This document shows, piece by piece, positions 55,769 through 64,000 of a stretch of DNA of 64,000 nt (position 1 is its first letter; every line of letters starts with the position of its first letter). The notes beneath the pieces were generated by a model. It did no database searches. It was not told the DNA's origin and saw only the letters and a program-made list of their open reading frames with translations. The stretch lies in NCBI RefSeq assembly GCF_002019605.1, contig NZ_KV917368.1, forward strand, positions 465,809-529,808. Direction: 5' to 3'. A program made the position numbers and the translations under genes. This DNA comes from Alkalihalobacterium alkalinitrilicum. GTDB lineage: Bacteria > Bacillota > Bacilli > Bacillales > Bacillaceae_F.

Positions 55769-55816
55769 AAAAGGACTTCAACCTGGCAGAAATATGTCAA
55801 CGTTGTTGTCCTTTTA
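55769..55816 (+). terminator. Terminator after dcyD
   Basis: AAAAGGACTTCAAC and GTTGTTGTCCTTTT pair with a two-base mismatch, with a T-run on the right. Confidence 0.65.
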
Positions 55817-55933
55817 TGTGTATTTTTAAATGTTAGTAGATGTTATAAAAACACATAGAGTCTTAGATATCGAAGCTACATTAAGCCTTTAATTTAAGTG
55901 TGTAACCATTGTTAGAGTAGGGAAATATCAAAT

Positions 55934-55977
55934 TGATAGCATATTGATATCGTACTGATATCATATAGATATAAAAC
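55934..55977 (+). repeat. Four 11-bp tandem units upstream of dbpA
   Basis: TGATAGCATAT, TGATATCGTAC, TGATATCATAT and AGATATAAAAC follow each other with an exact 11-base period (GATA at 55935, 55946, 55957 and 55968). It lies in the probable promoter or leader of the helicase gene. Confidence 0.7.
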
Positions 55978-56100
55978 AAATAAACGTCGCTTTGTTATGG
56001 ATTTCAAGTATAATGAACGATAGTCAGATTTTGCATAGTGATATTTCTTTTTGAGAAATCTATAGATAAGTCGGATAATACAAATGAATGAGGTTAGTAC

Positions 56101-57546
56101 ATGAGCGAAAAAACGTTTGAAGGTTTTCAATTAAGCACTGAAATAAAAAGAGCAATTTCTGTTTTGAAATATGAAACTCCCACAGAGGTTCAACGTGAAG
56201 TTATCCCAGTCGCTATGGAAAACAAGGACCTAGTCGTAAAATCTCAAACTGGTAGCGGAAAGACAGCTGCGTTTGGTATACCTGTTTGCGAAATGGTGGA
56301 ATGGGAGGGAAGAAAGCCCCAGGCATTAATTCTCACACCTACTCGTGAGCTTGCTGTCCAAGTTAGAGAAGACATTACTAATATTGGAAGGTTCAAGCGA
56401 ATAAAAGCGATGGCGGTTTATGGAAAAGAACCTTTTGCGAAACAAAAAGAAGAATTAAGACAAAAAACTCATGTTGTCGTTGGGACACCAGGGCGTGTAA
56501 TGGATCATATTGAAAGAGAAACTCTCAGTTTAGACGAAATAAAATATCTTATTATAGATGAAGCGGATGAAATGTTGAATATGGGCTTTATTGACGATGT
56601 GGAAGCGATCTTAAATGAACTTCCTGAACAAAGGGTAACGATGGTTTTTTCTGCGACGATGCCAAAAGATGTTGAAAACCTTTGTCACCAATATATGAAA
56701 GAGCCAATAAATATTGAGATTGCCGCTAAAGGGATCACGGCGAGTATGATTGAGCATCGTTTACTTCATGTAGAAGAAGATGAAAAAATTGCACAACTCA
56801 AGGATGTAACCGTCGTCGAGAATCCAGACAGTTGTATCATCTTTTGTAATACAAAGGAACATGTCGAAACGGTATTTGCACAATTGGAAGAAGCCGATTA
56901 TTCTTGTGAAAAACTCCATGGAGGGTTAGAGCAAGAAGACCGGTTTGCGGTGATGGATGGTTTTAAGATGGGGAATTTCCGTTATCTGGTTGCAACTGAT
57001 GTTGCCGCAAGAGGAATTGACGTAGACAATGTAACACTTATCATCAACTATGATGTACCAATGGAAAAAGAGGGCTATGTTCACCGAACAGGAAGAACAG
57101 GCCGTGCAGGTCAAAAAGGGAAAGCGATTACGTTAGCAACTTCGTATGAAGAAAAGTTCCTGAGAGCCATTCAGAGGTACATTGGCTTTGAGATTGAGAC
57201 GATGGAAGCTCCAACAGCACAACAAGTGTATCAAGGAAAAGTCGCTTTTTTAGAAAAAATCAGTGGTCGCCGTGTTGTTAGAAATAACAAAACCGCACGA
57301 ATAAACAAGGATATCATGAAACTTCATTTCACTGGTGGAAAAAAGAAGAAGCTACGGGCTGTAGATTTCGTAGGAACGATCGCCAATATACCTGGCGTTA
57401 CTGCGGATGATATTGGCATTATAACGATCCAGGATAACTTAACCTATGTTGATATCCTTAATGGAAAAGGCTCGATTGTCTTACAAGCGATGGAAGAAAC
57501 AAAGGTTAAAGGAAAGAAGCTAAAAGTGAGCAAGGCGATTAAGTAA
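56101..57546 (+). CDS. dbpA: DEAD-box RNA helicase DbpA
   Basis: An ATP-dependent helicase that binds hairpin 92 of 23S rRNA during large-subunit assembly. The motifs are Q motif (ETPTEVQ), [31 protein letters not shown], and [10 protein letters not shown]. The C-terminal 75 residues form the DbpA RNA-binding domain ([20 protein letters not shown]), which distinguishes it from other DEAD-box proteins. ATG 56101 has GAGGTTAG upstream. Its 5' region holds phased 11-bp repeats. It is followed by a cold-shock gene, but with a separate promoter. Confidence 0.94.
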   Translation: MSEKTFEGFQLSTEIKRAISVLKYETPTEVQREVIPVAMENKDLVVKSQTGSGKTAAFGIPVCEMVEWEGRKPQALILTPTRELAVQVREDITNIGRFKRIKAMAVYGKEPFAKQKEELRQKTHVVVGTPGRVMDHIERETLSLDEIKYLIIDEADEMLNMGFIDDVEAILNELPEQRVTMVFSATMPKDVENLCHQYMKEPINIEIAAKGITASMIEHRLLHVEEDEKIAQLKDVTVVENPDSCIIFCNTKEHVETVFAQLEEADYSCEKLHGGLEQEDRFAVMDGFKMGNFRYLVATDVAARGIDVDNVTLIINYDVPMEKEGYVHRTGRTGRAGQKGKAITLATSYEEKFLRAIQRYIGFEIETMEAPTAQQVYQGKVAFLEKISGRRVVRNNKTARINKDIMKLHFTGGKKKKLRAVDFVGTIANIPGVTADDIGIITIQDNLTYVDILNGKGSIVLQAMEETKVKGKKLKVSKAIK

Positions 57547-57704
57547 TGAATTCGTTTTTAGTTCGTATACTAAAAGCAAATATTTTAAAGGCTTGGACGA
57601 CAAAATTATAGAAATTCTTAGCAAAGTTCAATGGGAAATGTTCAATTAGATACTTGAAATATCGATAAACATTTCCCTTTTAAATTGTTAAAATATAAAA
57701 TGAT

Positions 57705-57733
57705 TTGCTTTTTCGAATCATTTTTGTTATGAT
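57705..57733 (+). promoter_or_regulatory. Sigma-A promoter of the cold-shock gene
   Basis: TTGCTT (57705-57710), a 17-base spacer and TATGAT (57728-57733). It leaves a leader of about 120 bases before the ATG at 57862, typical of cold-shock mRNAs with thermoregulated leaders. Confidence 0.7.
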
Positions 57734-57861
57734 GAATAAGAATTATTTTTGTTCGGTCGATAAGAAAAGATAAGTTTTAAACTTTTCGCCTTTGATATCT
57801 AACTTGAGCAATAATAGTAATAAAAAGTGGAATAATAATATCCACACAGGAGGAAACAAAC

Positions 57862-58065
57862 ATGCAACAAGGTACAGTAAAATGGTTTAACGCAGAAAAA
57901 GGATTTGGATTTATTGAAATCGAAGGTGGAGAAGATGTATTCGTACATTTCTCAGCTATCCAAGGCGAAGGATTTAAATCACTAGACGAAGGCCAAAAAG
58001 TATCATTTGACACAGAGCAAGGTCAACGTGGACTTCAAGCTACTAACGTTAAAAAATCATACTAA
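57862..58065 (+). CDS. cspD: Cold-shock protein
   Basis: A 67-aa single-stranded nucleic acid chaperone with an OB fold. It has [13 protein letters not shown] (RNP1) and DVFVHFSAI (RNP2). ATG 57862 follows AGGAGGAAA. Which Bacillus paralogue (CspB, C or D) it equals cannot be settled by eye; the symbol is a best guess. A strong terminator lies just downstream. Confidence 0.93.
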   Translation: MQQGTVKWFNAEKGFGFIEIEGGEDVFVHFSAIQGEGFKSLDEGQKVSFDTEQGQRGLQATNVKKSY

Positions 58066-58086
58066 TCAAACATTAGTATATTGAGG

Positions 58087-58118
58087 AAAAAGGACTCTTT
58101 TTTAGAGTCCTTTTTTTG
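58087..58118. terminator. Bidirectional terminator after csp
   Basis: AAAAAGGACTC and GAGTCCTTTTT form an 11-bp perfect stem followed by TT. It separates csp from the convergent oxidoreductase gene. Confidence 0.85.
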
Positions 58119-58184
58119 ATGGTCATTTTCTCTATTAGCACAATAAATTCAACAAATTTGACGATGCACCGTTTTGATCTAATC

Positions 58185-59261
58185 TTATAGCGACACTTTT
58201 CTCCCTTCTTTTGCTGATGATCGAATAGCATCGAGAATAATTTGGACGTCATGTCCGCTTTTAAACGTCGGAACGTGTGGATGAAGGGTGTTTTCATGGA
58301 TTGTTTGCGACACCGCATCTAACATCGGGTAAAAAGCTTGGTAATATGCTAACGCTCTATTGGAAAGATTCGTTGGTTCTTCTATTTTAGCAGCTAGTTC
58401 AACGGCCTTCAGTTCGTCGTCCCCAATTCCAACTTCAACACGCTGGTCATCTGTCATGACGAGTGTTCCGTTTGAACCGACTACTTCTAAACGCCATTGA
58501 TTTGTCTTATGACGATTAGCGGACGTTAACTCAACAGAAAATGTTGTACCCGTTTCGAATGTACCGATCGCTTGAAATGAGTCTTCTGCGGTGCGCACTT
58601 CTAATTCGCAATCTTTGGTGACTGAAGGAATATGAATAGGAAGTTGACCATAAACGTCTTTTACTTGCTCTCCCGTCCACCATAACAGCGAGTCAAACAT
58701 ATGAGAACCGATTGCACCAAGCATCCCACCTCCAAAATGTTGTTGACCGAGCCAGCCGCGTTTATTATTGGTTAAAGACTGATAACTATTGAAACTCGCT
58801 TTATAATGAATGTGCATGATTTCACCGAGTTTTCCACTTGCTAAAATTTCTTTTACCTTTTGTCTCGCAGGTAAAAAGCGAAACTCAAAATTGATGAAGC
58901 CATATACTCCTGCATTATTTTGGGCATCCAGCATGGCCTTCGTTTCCTCGGCATCAAAAGCCATTGGTTTTTCACAGTAAATATGTAAGTTGCGTTTCAA
59001 GCCTGCCATAACCATATCGTAATGAAGGTATGGAGCAGAAGCGATAGAAAGAAGATCTAGAGATTCGTTATCGAGCATCTTCTTCCAATCATCATACACC
59101 GCAGCTACACCGGTTGCTTGTTTTACTTCAGCAAGGCTTCCACGATGAACACTCGAAATGGCAACCACTTCAAAATCGGGATGGTTTTGCATGATGGGAG
59201 CATGGACCTTTGCTCCAAAACCTGTTCCAATAATTCCAACTCTAATCTTAGGATGTTTCAT
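58185..59261 (-). CDS. Gfo/Idh/MocA family oxidoreductase
   Basis: A NAD(P)-dependent sugar or inositol dehydrogenase-like enzyme of 358 aa. The N-terminal Rossmann fold starts IRVGIIGTGFGAKVHAP, and the catalytic EKP is in HIYCEKPMAF. The C-terminal alpha/beta domain includes NFEFRFLPARQKV and the GAIGSHMFD motif with the catalytic His region. ATG 59261 has GAGGTGG upstream. The substrate is unknown and no sugar cluster is nearby. Confidence 0.9.
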   Translation of the reverse strand: MKHPKIRVGIIGTGFGAKVHAPIMQNHPDFEVVAISSVHRGSLAEVKQATGVAAVYDDWKKMLDNESLDLLSIASAPYLHYDMVMAGLKRNLHIYCEKPMAFDAEETKAMLDAQNNAGVYGFINFEFRFLPARQKVKEILASGKLGEIMHIHYKASFNSYQSLTNNKRGWLGQQHFGGGMLGAIGSHMFDSLLWWTGEQVKDVYGQLPIHIPSVTKDCELEVRTAEDSFQAIGTFETGTTFSVELTSANRHKTNQWRLEVVGSNGTLVMTDDQRVEVGIGDDELKAVELAAKIEEPTNLSNRALAYYQAFYPMLDAVSQTIHENTLHPHVPTFKSGHDVQIILDAIRSSAKEGRKVSL

Positions 59262-59413
59262 ATTAAATCCACCTCTTATTTTCTATAAGTCTTACCTTTA
59301 ATATATTACTCCTTCTCCCTTAGTTATAAAAGGCAAACGATGATTGGAATTTGAGCATTGCGATTTAAAAACAATAAAAACTAACTTGACGTAACTCCAT
59401 TGTAATAATATAA

Positions 59414-59447
59414 TTACTTACATAAAGTAACTAACTTACAAAAGTTA
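59414..59447 (+). promoter_or_regulatory. Two adjacent inverted repeats before catE
   Basis: TTACTT-ACATA-AAGTAA (59414-59430) and TAACTT-ACAA-AAGTTA (59432-59447) lie end to end. They are candidate sites for a YodB/CatR-type MarR/DUF24 repressor, which in Bacillus controls catDE. The repressor gene is not in the window. Confidence 0.55.
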
Positions 59448-59596
59448 TCAGAATGTTATTTAAAATAAAGAATGAAGAGGTACACCCTTTTGCACTGAAA
59501 TGATTGATATTGCCTTAAAAATTAGCTCAAAAGGAAATCTTAATATAGAGGTCCAATAGAAACAAACATAATGGCTACAATTAGGAGGAAACGAAT

Positions 59597-60445
59597 ATGA
59601 ATTTTCATCGCGAACCAAATACATTTGTAGGACAAGTAATTTTAAAGGTACAAGATCTAGATCGTTCGTTAATGTTTTATCAAGAGGTCATCGGCTTTAA
59701 AATTTTAGACAGAACTAACAGAAAAGCGAATCTGACTGCGGATGGAAAAACGACTTTATTATCCATTGAACAACCTGACAATGTTATACCAAAGCAGGGA
59801 CGGACAACGGGGCTATATCACTTTGCGCTTCTTTTGCCAGAACGGCAAGATTTAGCTAATATTGTAAACCATTTTATTGAAAAAAGAGTCCCAATTGGTT
59901 CATCAGACCATCTTGTAAGTGAAGCTCTTTATTTATCTGATCCTGATGGGAATGGAATTGAAATCTATATAGACCGCGATCCGTCCGAATGGAATTGGAA
60001 TAACGGTGAAGTGGCAATGGCAGTTGACCCTTTGGATTTTGAAAATTTGCTTACGAGTATGGAAAAGAAAGCATGGAAAGGGTTACCAGCTGGAACAGTC
60101 ATGGGTCATATCCATTTGCATGTATCCGAATTAACAAAGACAGAAGAATTTTATAATAAAGGACTTGGCTTCGAAGTCGTTAACCGATTTGGGACTCAAG
60201 CACTTTTCATTTCTACTGGGAAATACCATCATCATATTGGATTAAATACTTGGAATGGGGTAGGTGCACCGCCACCACCTGTTAATAGCGTAGGACTTGA
60301 ATCCTATACTTTAATCTTGCCAAATGAAGAGACGAGAGAGGAAATTATTGAACAGTTGAAAAGGATCGGATCATCTGTTGCTGAAGAACAAGATTACTTT
60401 GTTACTACGGACCCTTCTGGAAATCGTATTCACTTACGAGTGTAA
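59597..60445 (+). CDS. catE: VOC-family extradiol dioxygenase, CatE-like
   Basis: A catechol 2,3-dioxygenase-type enzyme that opens catechol rings, giving protection against catechols and quinones. Two vicinal oxygen chelate repeats are seen: residues 10-130 (VGQVILKVQDLDRSLMFYQE) and 168-282 (MGHIHLHVSELTKTEEFYNK). Metal ligands lie in GHIHLHV (His) and HHIGLNTW. The length is normal. ATG 59597 follows TTAGGAGGAAAC. In Bacillus subtilis catD and catE share an operon; here the catD-like gene is broken and convergent. Confidence 0.9.
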   Translation: MNFHREPNTFVGQVILKVQDLDRSLMFYQEVIGFKILDRTNRKANLTADGKTTLLSIEQPDNVIPKQGRTTGLYHFALLLPERQDLANIVNHFIEKRVPIGSSDHLVSEALYLSDPDGNGIEIYIDRDPSEWNWNNGEVAMAVDPLDFENLLTSMEKKAWKGLPAGTVMGHIHLHVSELTKTEEFYNKGLGFEVVNRFGTQALFISTGKYHHHIGLNTWNGVGAPPPPVNSVGLESYTLILPNEETREEIIEQLKRIGSSVAEEQDYFVTTDPSGNRIHLRV

Positions 60446-60499
60446 TTCAATGGTACGGTAGAAGAGGAGGCATGAGTTTCATCTTCATAATCAGTAAAA

Positions 60500-60548
60500 A
60501 AGAGCTGTCTCATGTCGGTAATTAAATAACCGTTATGAGACAGCTCTT
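60500..60548. terminator. Bidirectional terminator
   Basis: AAGAGCTGTCTCAT (60500-60513) and ATGAGACAGCTCTT (60535-60548) pair perfectly, with an inner CGGT/ACCG. It separates catE from the convergent catD remnant. Confidence 0.85.
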
Positions 60549-60579
60549 CGAGTTTTAGGGGGAGTGTTCATCTATAGTT

Positions 60580-61087
60580 TTAAGCTGTTTTTAACTTATC
60601 ATCAGAAACGTAATTATTTTCTTGTTTATTAAAGATCAATTGTTTTACATACGGTAGTACGAAGCGATCTCCACCAAATCGACCTGCATTCGCTCCAGCT
60701 GCTAAAATAAACATGGAAATTAAGATCATCCAAGGATTTGTAGATACAGTCCCAGCAAACATAAACGAGAAGTTCATCATTACACCGAAGAATGCTGCTG
60801 CACTAGTAAAAACGCCAAGAATTAAACCTAAACCAACGAGTACTTCACCCCATGCAACCATAATGCTAAACATCTCAGCATTTGGAAGAGCGAACCTCTC
60901 TAAAAACGCGACATAAGTCTCCTTGTAGTACAGGATTTGCAATCGATCCATTTAAATAACCGCCTGCATTAAAGTCACCTGTCACTTTACCCCAACCCGC
61001 TGAAAGCCACATCCAGCCTAAATATACTCTTAAAAATGTTAATACACCTGCTACTATTTTATTATTGCGTAAAAATTCTCCGAACAT
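60580..61087 (-). pseudogene. catD: DoxX-family membrane protein (CatD-like), frameshifted
   Basis: Two frames together give one DoxX protein. From ATG 61087 the N-terminal part reads MFGEFLRNNKIVAGVLTFLR and YLGWMWLSAGWGKVTGDFNAG through GSIANPVL. The rest, TYVAFLERFALPNAEMFSIM to GANAGRFGGDRFVLPYVKQL, lies in another frame from about 60930. The shift falls within CTACAAGGAGACT near 60915-60930, and some residues of the first loop are probably lost as well. Intact DoxX proteins have four membrane helices, all recognisable here. A sequencing error cannot be excluded. Confidence 0.8.
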
Positions 61088-61320
61088 TTGAAGTCCTCCT
61101 TGTATAATTATTGTTAGTATTTGTAGATGTTCATTAGTCGCGACAAGTAAGGAATTATTTTGTGAACTGTTTCACAAACTTATTATAAAACGTATTTTTA
61201 TTTCTGTCTATATACTTCACAAACTAGTCACAGATAAAAGAAAAGCAACAGAAATCACAAAATTTTTAAAAAGAAGTTGAAGGTTGCTTAAGAGTTTGAT
61301 AGAATAAGAATAAATCTAAT

Positions 61321-61391
61321 GGCTATGTGTAACTGGCGAAACACGGAGAACCGTGAGGGAGCACATAGTGTCGTAGCCGTTCGCCTGGGCA
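61321..61391 (+). ncRNA. ZTP (pfl) riboswitch
   Basis: The aptamer senses ZTP/ZMP, the alarm for 10-formyl-THF shortage. It has GGCTATGTGTAACTGGCG, a hairpin ACACGG...CCGTG, GAGGGAGCACATAG closing the first helix, and the hallmark GCCGTTCGCCTGGGCA pseudoknot segment (61376-61391). The helix GGCTATGTG/CACATAG flanks the binding core. It lies 180 bases upstream of serA and is followed directly by a terminator, so it should switch on serA transcription when ZTP rises. Confidence 0.88.
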
Positions 61392-61430
61392 GAGGTAAGG
61401 GGAATTCTTCTCTTGCCTCTTTCTGTTTTC
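61391..61430 (+). terminator. Riboswitch expression platform terminator
   Basis: AGAGGTAAG and CTTGCCTCT pair around GGGAATTCTTCT, followed by TTCTGTTTT. It starts at the last bases of the aptamer, so ligand binding can compete with its formation. Confidence 0.75.
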
Positions 61431-61570
61431 TAGGAGGGGATATATTCAAGGAGAGAAATCACTTTATATTTGGTCAGTTTTTTTGAAATTGCATTCATTA
61501 GTGAAAAGAACCTTGAGTTTAGTGTCCTACCGAAAGAAAATTGTAAACTATCATATGTAAAAGAGGAGAA

Positions 61571-62776
61571 ATGAAAATGAACACAATTGTAGCAGACAAA
61601 CTAAAGACAATCAAAACGTTAAATAATATTGCGGAAAGCGGATTGAATGTTTTCAATAAAGAAAACTTTACAATCGATAACGAAAGTGAAAATCCAGATG
61701 CTATTGTGGCACGTAGCTATAATATGCATGCAATGGAATTCGGTGCCAAATTAAAGGCAATCGCTCGTGCTGGAGCAGGTGTAAATAATATCCCTGTCGA
61801 CAAATGTACAGAGCAAGGGATCGTTGTATTCAATACTCCAGGTGCGAATGCGAACGCGGTAAAAGAGATGGTTCTCACATCTTTAATGGCTTCATCTCGT
61901 AACCTTTTTGCGGGTATAGCTTGGACTAAGTCTTTAGAAAATGAAGGCGATCAAATTCCCAAACTTGTAGAAGCAGGTAAAAAGCAATTTGTCGGAAAAG
62001 AAATCAAAGGAAAAACTCTTGGTGTTATTGGATTAGGTGCAATCGGTGCGCTTGTAGCAAACGATGCCCTTGATTTAGATATGGATGTTATCGGATTTGA
62101 CCCGTTCATCTCTGTTGACACAGCTTGGAACTTATCTCGTAACGTTCAGCGTGCAATGAGCATTGAACAGTTGTTCGCAAACTCAGATTATATTACAGTA
62201 CATGTTCCGTTAACGGATGATACAAGAGGAATGTTTAACGAAAAAACATTTGGTATTATGAAGCCTGGCGTGCATATTTTAAACTTCTCACGCGGTGAGC
62301 TTGTAAATGAAACAGAAATGGCAGCTGCTCTTGAGAGCGGAGTCGTTGGTAAGTATATTACAGATTTCCCGAATGAAAATGTTTTGAAAATGAAAAATAC
62401 AGTTCCTATTCCTCACCTTGGTGCTTCTACGAAAGAGTCAGAAGAAAATTGTGCAATTATGGCATCTCGTCAAGTGAAGGAATTCTTAGAAACAGGAAAC
62501 ATTAAGCATTCTGTGAACTTTCCAAACGCTTCACTTCCTTATACAGGAAAGAAACGTCTAGCAGCTTTCCACCAAAATGTTCCGAATATGGTGGGACAAT
62601 TGACAATGGCTGTTTCAAGCTATAACTTAAATATCGCTGACATGGTGAACCGTAGCCGAGGGGATTACGCGTATACAATGATTGATATTGATACTGAAGT
62701 AAACGGCGATGTTATTCCTGGTCTAGAAGCAAAAATTAAAGGGATCGAAGGAATCGTTACAGCACGTATTATTTAA
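61571..62776 (+). CDS. serA: D-3-phosphoglycerate dehydrogenase
   Basis: First step of serine synthesis, oxidising 3-phosphoglycerate with NAD. The NAD-binding site is LGVIGLGAIGALVAND, the catalytic Arg is in NFSRGELV, and the Glu-His pair comes from DFPNENV and IPHLGASTKESEENCA. A C-terminal ACT domain (about 330-401, NMVGQLTMAVSSYNLNIADM) allows serine feedback. At 401 aa it is the shorter form without the ASB domain. ATG 61571 follows AAGAGGAG. It is controlled by the ZTP riboswitch upstream, linking serine/glycine supply to one-carbon shortage. Confidence 0.94.
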   Translation: MKMNTIVADKLKTIKTLNNIAESGLNVFNKENFTIDNESENPDAIVARSYNMHAMEFGAKLKAIARAGAGVNNIPVDKCTEQGIVVFNTPGANANAVKEMVLTSLMASSRNLFAGIAWTKSLENEGDQIPKLVEAGKKQFVGKEIKGKTLGVIGLGAIGALVANDALDLDMDVIGFDPFISVDTAWNLSRNVQRAMSIEQLFANSDYITVHVPLTDDTRGMFNEKTFGIMKPGVHILNFSRGELVNETEMAAALESGVVGKYITDFPNENVLKMKNTVPIPHLGASTKESEENCAIMASRQVKEFLETGNIKHSVNFPNASLPYTGKKRLAAFHQNVPNMVGQLTMAVSSYNLNIADMVNRSRGDYAYTMIDIDTEVNGDVIPGLEAKIKGIEGIVTARII

Positions 62777-62808
62777 TAAGGACAAAATTGTTCAGATATA
62801 AGTTATGT

Positions 62809-62842
62809 AAAAAGGTTGCTGTTTTCAAACAGCAGCCTTTTC
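62809..62842 (+). terminator. Terminator after serA
   Basis: AAAAGGTTGCTGTTT and AAACAGCAGCCTTTT pair around TC with one mismatch. Confidence 0.85.
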
Positions 62843-62950
62843 GTATAAATGTTGAGCGGTATCATGGTAAAGTAGTAAATTATAATATAACGGATTTGTT
62901 GTCCTACTAAAAATAAACTTCCAATGGAACCACACGAGTTTCGTAAGCAA

Positions 62951-62990
62951 GAAAACTGGCCCAGGGAATTGTTCTCTTTGCCAGTTTTTC
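62951..62990 (+). terminator. Leader hairpin with T-run
   Basis: GAAAACTGGC and GCCAGTTTTTC pair around an 18-20 base loop. It lies 155 bases before the luciferase-like gene with no gene ahead of it, so it may be an attenuator or a relic terminator. Confidence 0.5.
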
Positions 62991-63144
62991 TTATGAAGAC
63001 ACTTCGAATTTCAGTGGGGAAAGCTTCTTTGTCATTTTAGTTCCATGGAGCTCTTTTAGCAACGCAAGCATATAAGTTTGTTTCTCGGATTCTTCCTGAT
63101 ACTATGAAATTGAAGGATATTCCCTCAAGAAAGGACAAATTTAC

Positions 63145-64000
63145 ATGTCAAATATACAAATACCGTTATCGGTCTTGAATTTAGCACCTATTCGTGAAGG
63201 ACAGGAAGCAAAAGAAGCAATAGATGCAATGGTCGATTTGGCGCAAGCAACTGAGAAGATGGGCTATACTCGATATTGGATTGCTGAACACCATAACACG
63301 CCAACACTAGTCAGTTCAGCTACTTCGATTTTAATTAAACATACGTTAGAACATACAGAACATATTCGTGTTGGTTCTGGCGGAATTATGTTACCGAATC
63401 ATTCGCCATTAGTTGTAGCCGAACAATTCGGTACAATGACAACCATCTATCCTAATCGCCTGGATTTAGGACTTGGCCGGGCGCCAGGGACAGATATGAT
63501 GACAGCAAGTGCATTAAGACGATCGAAAAATGATTCTGTCTATACATTTCCTAATGATATTAATGATTTACTTACGTATTTTGGACCAAAGGAAAATCAA
63601 GGGTATGTAAAAGCTCATCCTGGTGTTGGTACGAACATCCCAATTTACATTCTCGGGTCTTCAACGGAATCAGCTGTTTTAGCTGCGAAATTAGGGTTGC
63701 CATACGCATTTGCTTCACATTTTGCACCACGATATATGGACGAAGCGATCTCGATTTATCGAAGTCAATTTCAACCATCGGAATACTTGGATTCACCTTA
63801 TATGATCGTTTGTCTTAACGTCATTGCAGCCGAAAGTGATGAAGAAGCAAAAGTGGAATTGACCACGATGCAACAATTTTTCTTAAATGTTGTACGCGGT
63901 ACAAAAACATTGTTACAGCCTCCTGTTGAAAATATGGATCACATTTGGAGCTTACCTGAAAAACAAATGGCTACATCGATGTCGAGTGTGACTCTGTTAG
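63145..64000 (+). CDS. LLM-class flavin-dependent monooxygenase, 3' end outside window
   Basis: A bacterial luciferase-like flavoprotein of unknown substrate. The N-terminus [31 protein letters not shown] and [20 protein letters not shown] are typical of the MsnO8/YtmO-like group within this family, as is [10 protein letters not shown]. The frame is open for 285 codons to the window end without a stop. ATG 63145 has AAGAAAGGAC upstream. Confidence 0.9.
   Translation, partial: MSNIQIPLSVLNLAPIREGQEAKEAIDAMVDLAQATEKMGYTRYWIAEHHNTPTLVSSATSILIKHTLEHTEHIRVGSGGIMLPNHSPLVVAEQFGTMTTIYPNRLDLGLGRAPGTDMMTASALRRSKNDSVYTFPNDINDLLTYFGPKENQGYVKAHPGVGTNIPIYILGSSTESAVLAAKLGLPYAFASHFAPRYMDEAISIYRSQFQPSEYLDSPYMIVCLNVIAAESDEEAKVELTTMQQFFLNVVRGTKTLLQPPVENMDHIWSLPEKQMATSMSSVTLL

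Noticed and set aside
55912-56130. Minus-strand ORF overlapping the dbpA start
   Set aside because: It runs through the AT-rich repeats and the start of a well-supported gene, with no ribosome site or recognisable domain.
60900-60960. Programmed frameshift in the catD-like gene
   Set aside because: There is no slippery heptamer followed by a stem, and residues of the family's first loop also appear to be lost, so a mutation fits better.
62880-63060. T-box or other riboswitch before the luciferase-like gene
   Set aside because: A terminator-like hairpin is present, but no conserved T-box sequence or specifier stem could be found.

Overview
The window is low-GC Firmicutes DNA, most likely from a member of the Bacillaceae. 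Signs are strong AGGAGG-type ribosome sites, GTG and TTG starts, an Sda sporulation checkpoint peptide, a class IV PHA synthase pair (phaR-phaC), a YndM-like protein, a CatE/CatD-like pair and an yfiYZ/yfhA/yusV-like siderophore importer. I see no rRNA, tRNA, prophage or CRISPR array. Genus-level placement is not supported by what I can read.

Layout. Positions 1-1634 are the 3' part of a group II intron with its maturase. Positions 1.8-13.9 kb hold ordinary genes (two diguanylate cyclases, MarR and MocR regulators, an EamA exporter, a HAD phosphatase, AzoR) among many broken ones: phnA, a DUF2798 gene, an O-methyltransferase, and AlkD, LacI and MaoC fragments. Positions 14-18.9 kb carry a YndM-like protein, an unrecognised 505-aa protein with a HEPN-like RNxxAH motif, an Old Yellow Enzyme and an aldo/keto reductase. 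Positions 18.9-26.2 kb are a Fur-controlled siderophore locus: FhuF-like reductase, IucA/IucC synthetase, ABC importer and lipoprotein receptor, with one Fur box before the synthesis genes and three in the divergent importer promoter region. Positions 26.4-35.4 kb hold a GH1 glucosidase, a nitroreductase, formate-THF ligase, sda, a P450 and phaRC.

Positions 35.4-49.7 kb are the most unusual part. A tandem array of six hairpin-forming units of about 51 bp and a 220-bp structured repeat precede three genes in a row: an 837-aa protein that looks like a DHH-type phosphoesterase fused to a CorA-like membrane domain, a GmrSD-like DUF262/DUF1524 protein, and a WYL-domain regulator. A second, inverted copy of the 220-bp repeat closes the segment at 49.7 kb. 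In between lie a DUF4139 protein, a polysaccharide deacetylase, a quinone oxidoreductase, a metallophosphoesterase and a Sir2 protein with an extra N-terminal domain. The DHH-CorA gene, the GmrSD-like gene and the distant 505-aa HEPN-like gene share an almost identical promoter-proximal motif (TATGGTAAACTGTAAATA). This suggests common control of what may be an undescribed defence or stress system.

Positions 49.7-64 kb hold two unknown small proteins, an RND exporter, D-cysteine desulfhydrase, a DbpA helicase, a cold-shock protein, a Gfo/Idh/MocA oxidoreductase, catE with a frameshifted catD, a ZTP riboswitch ahead of serA, and a luciferase-like monooxygenase cut by the window end.
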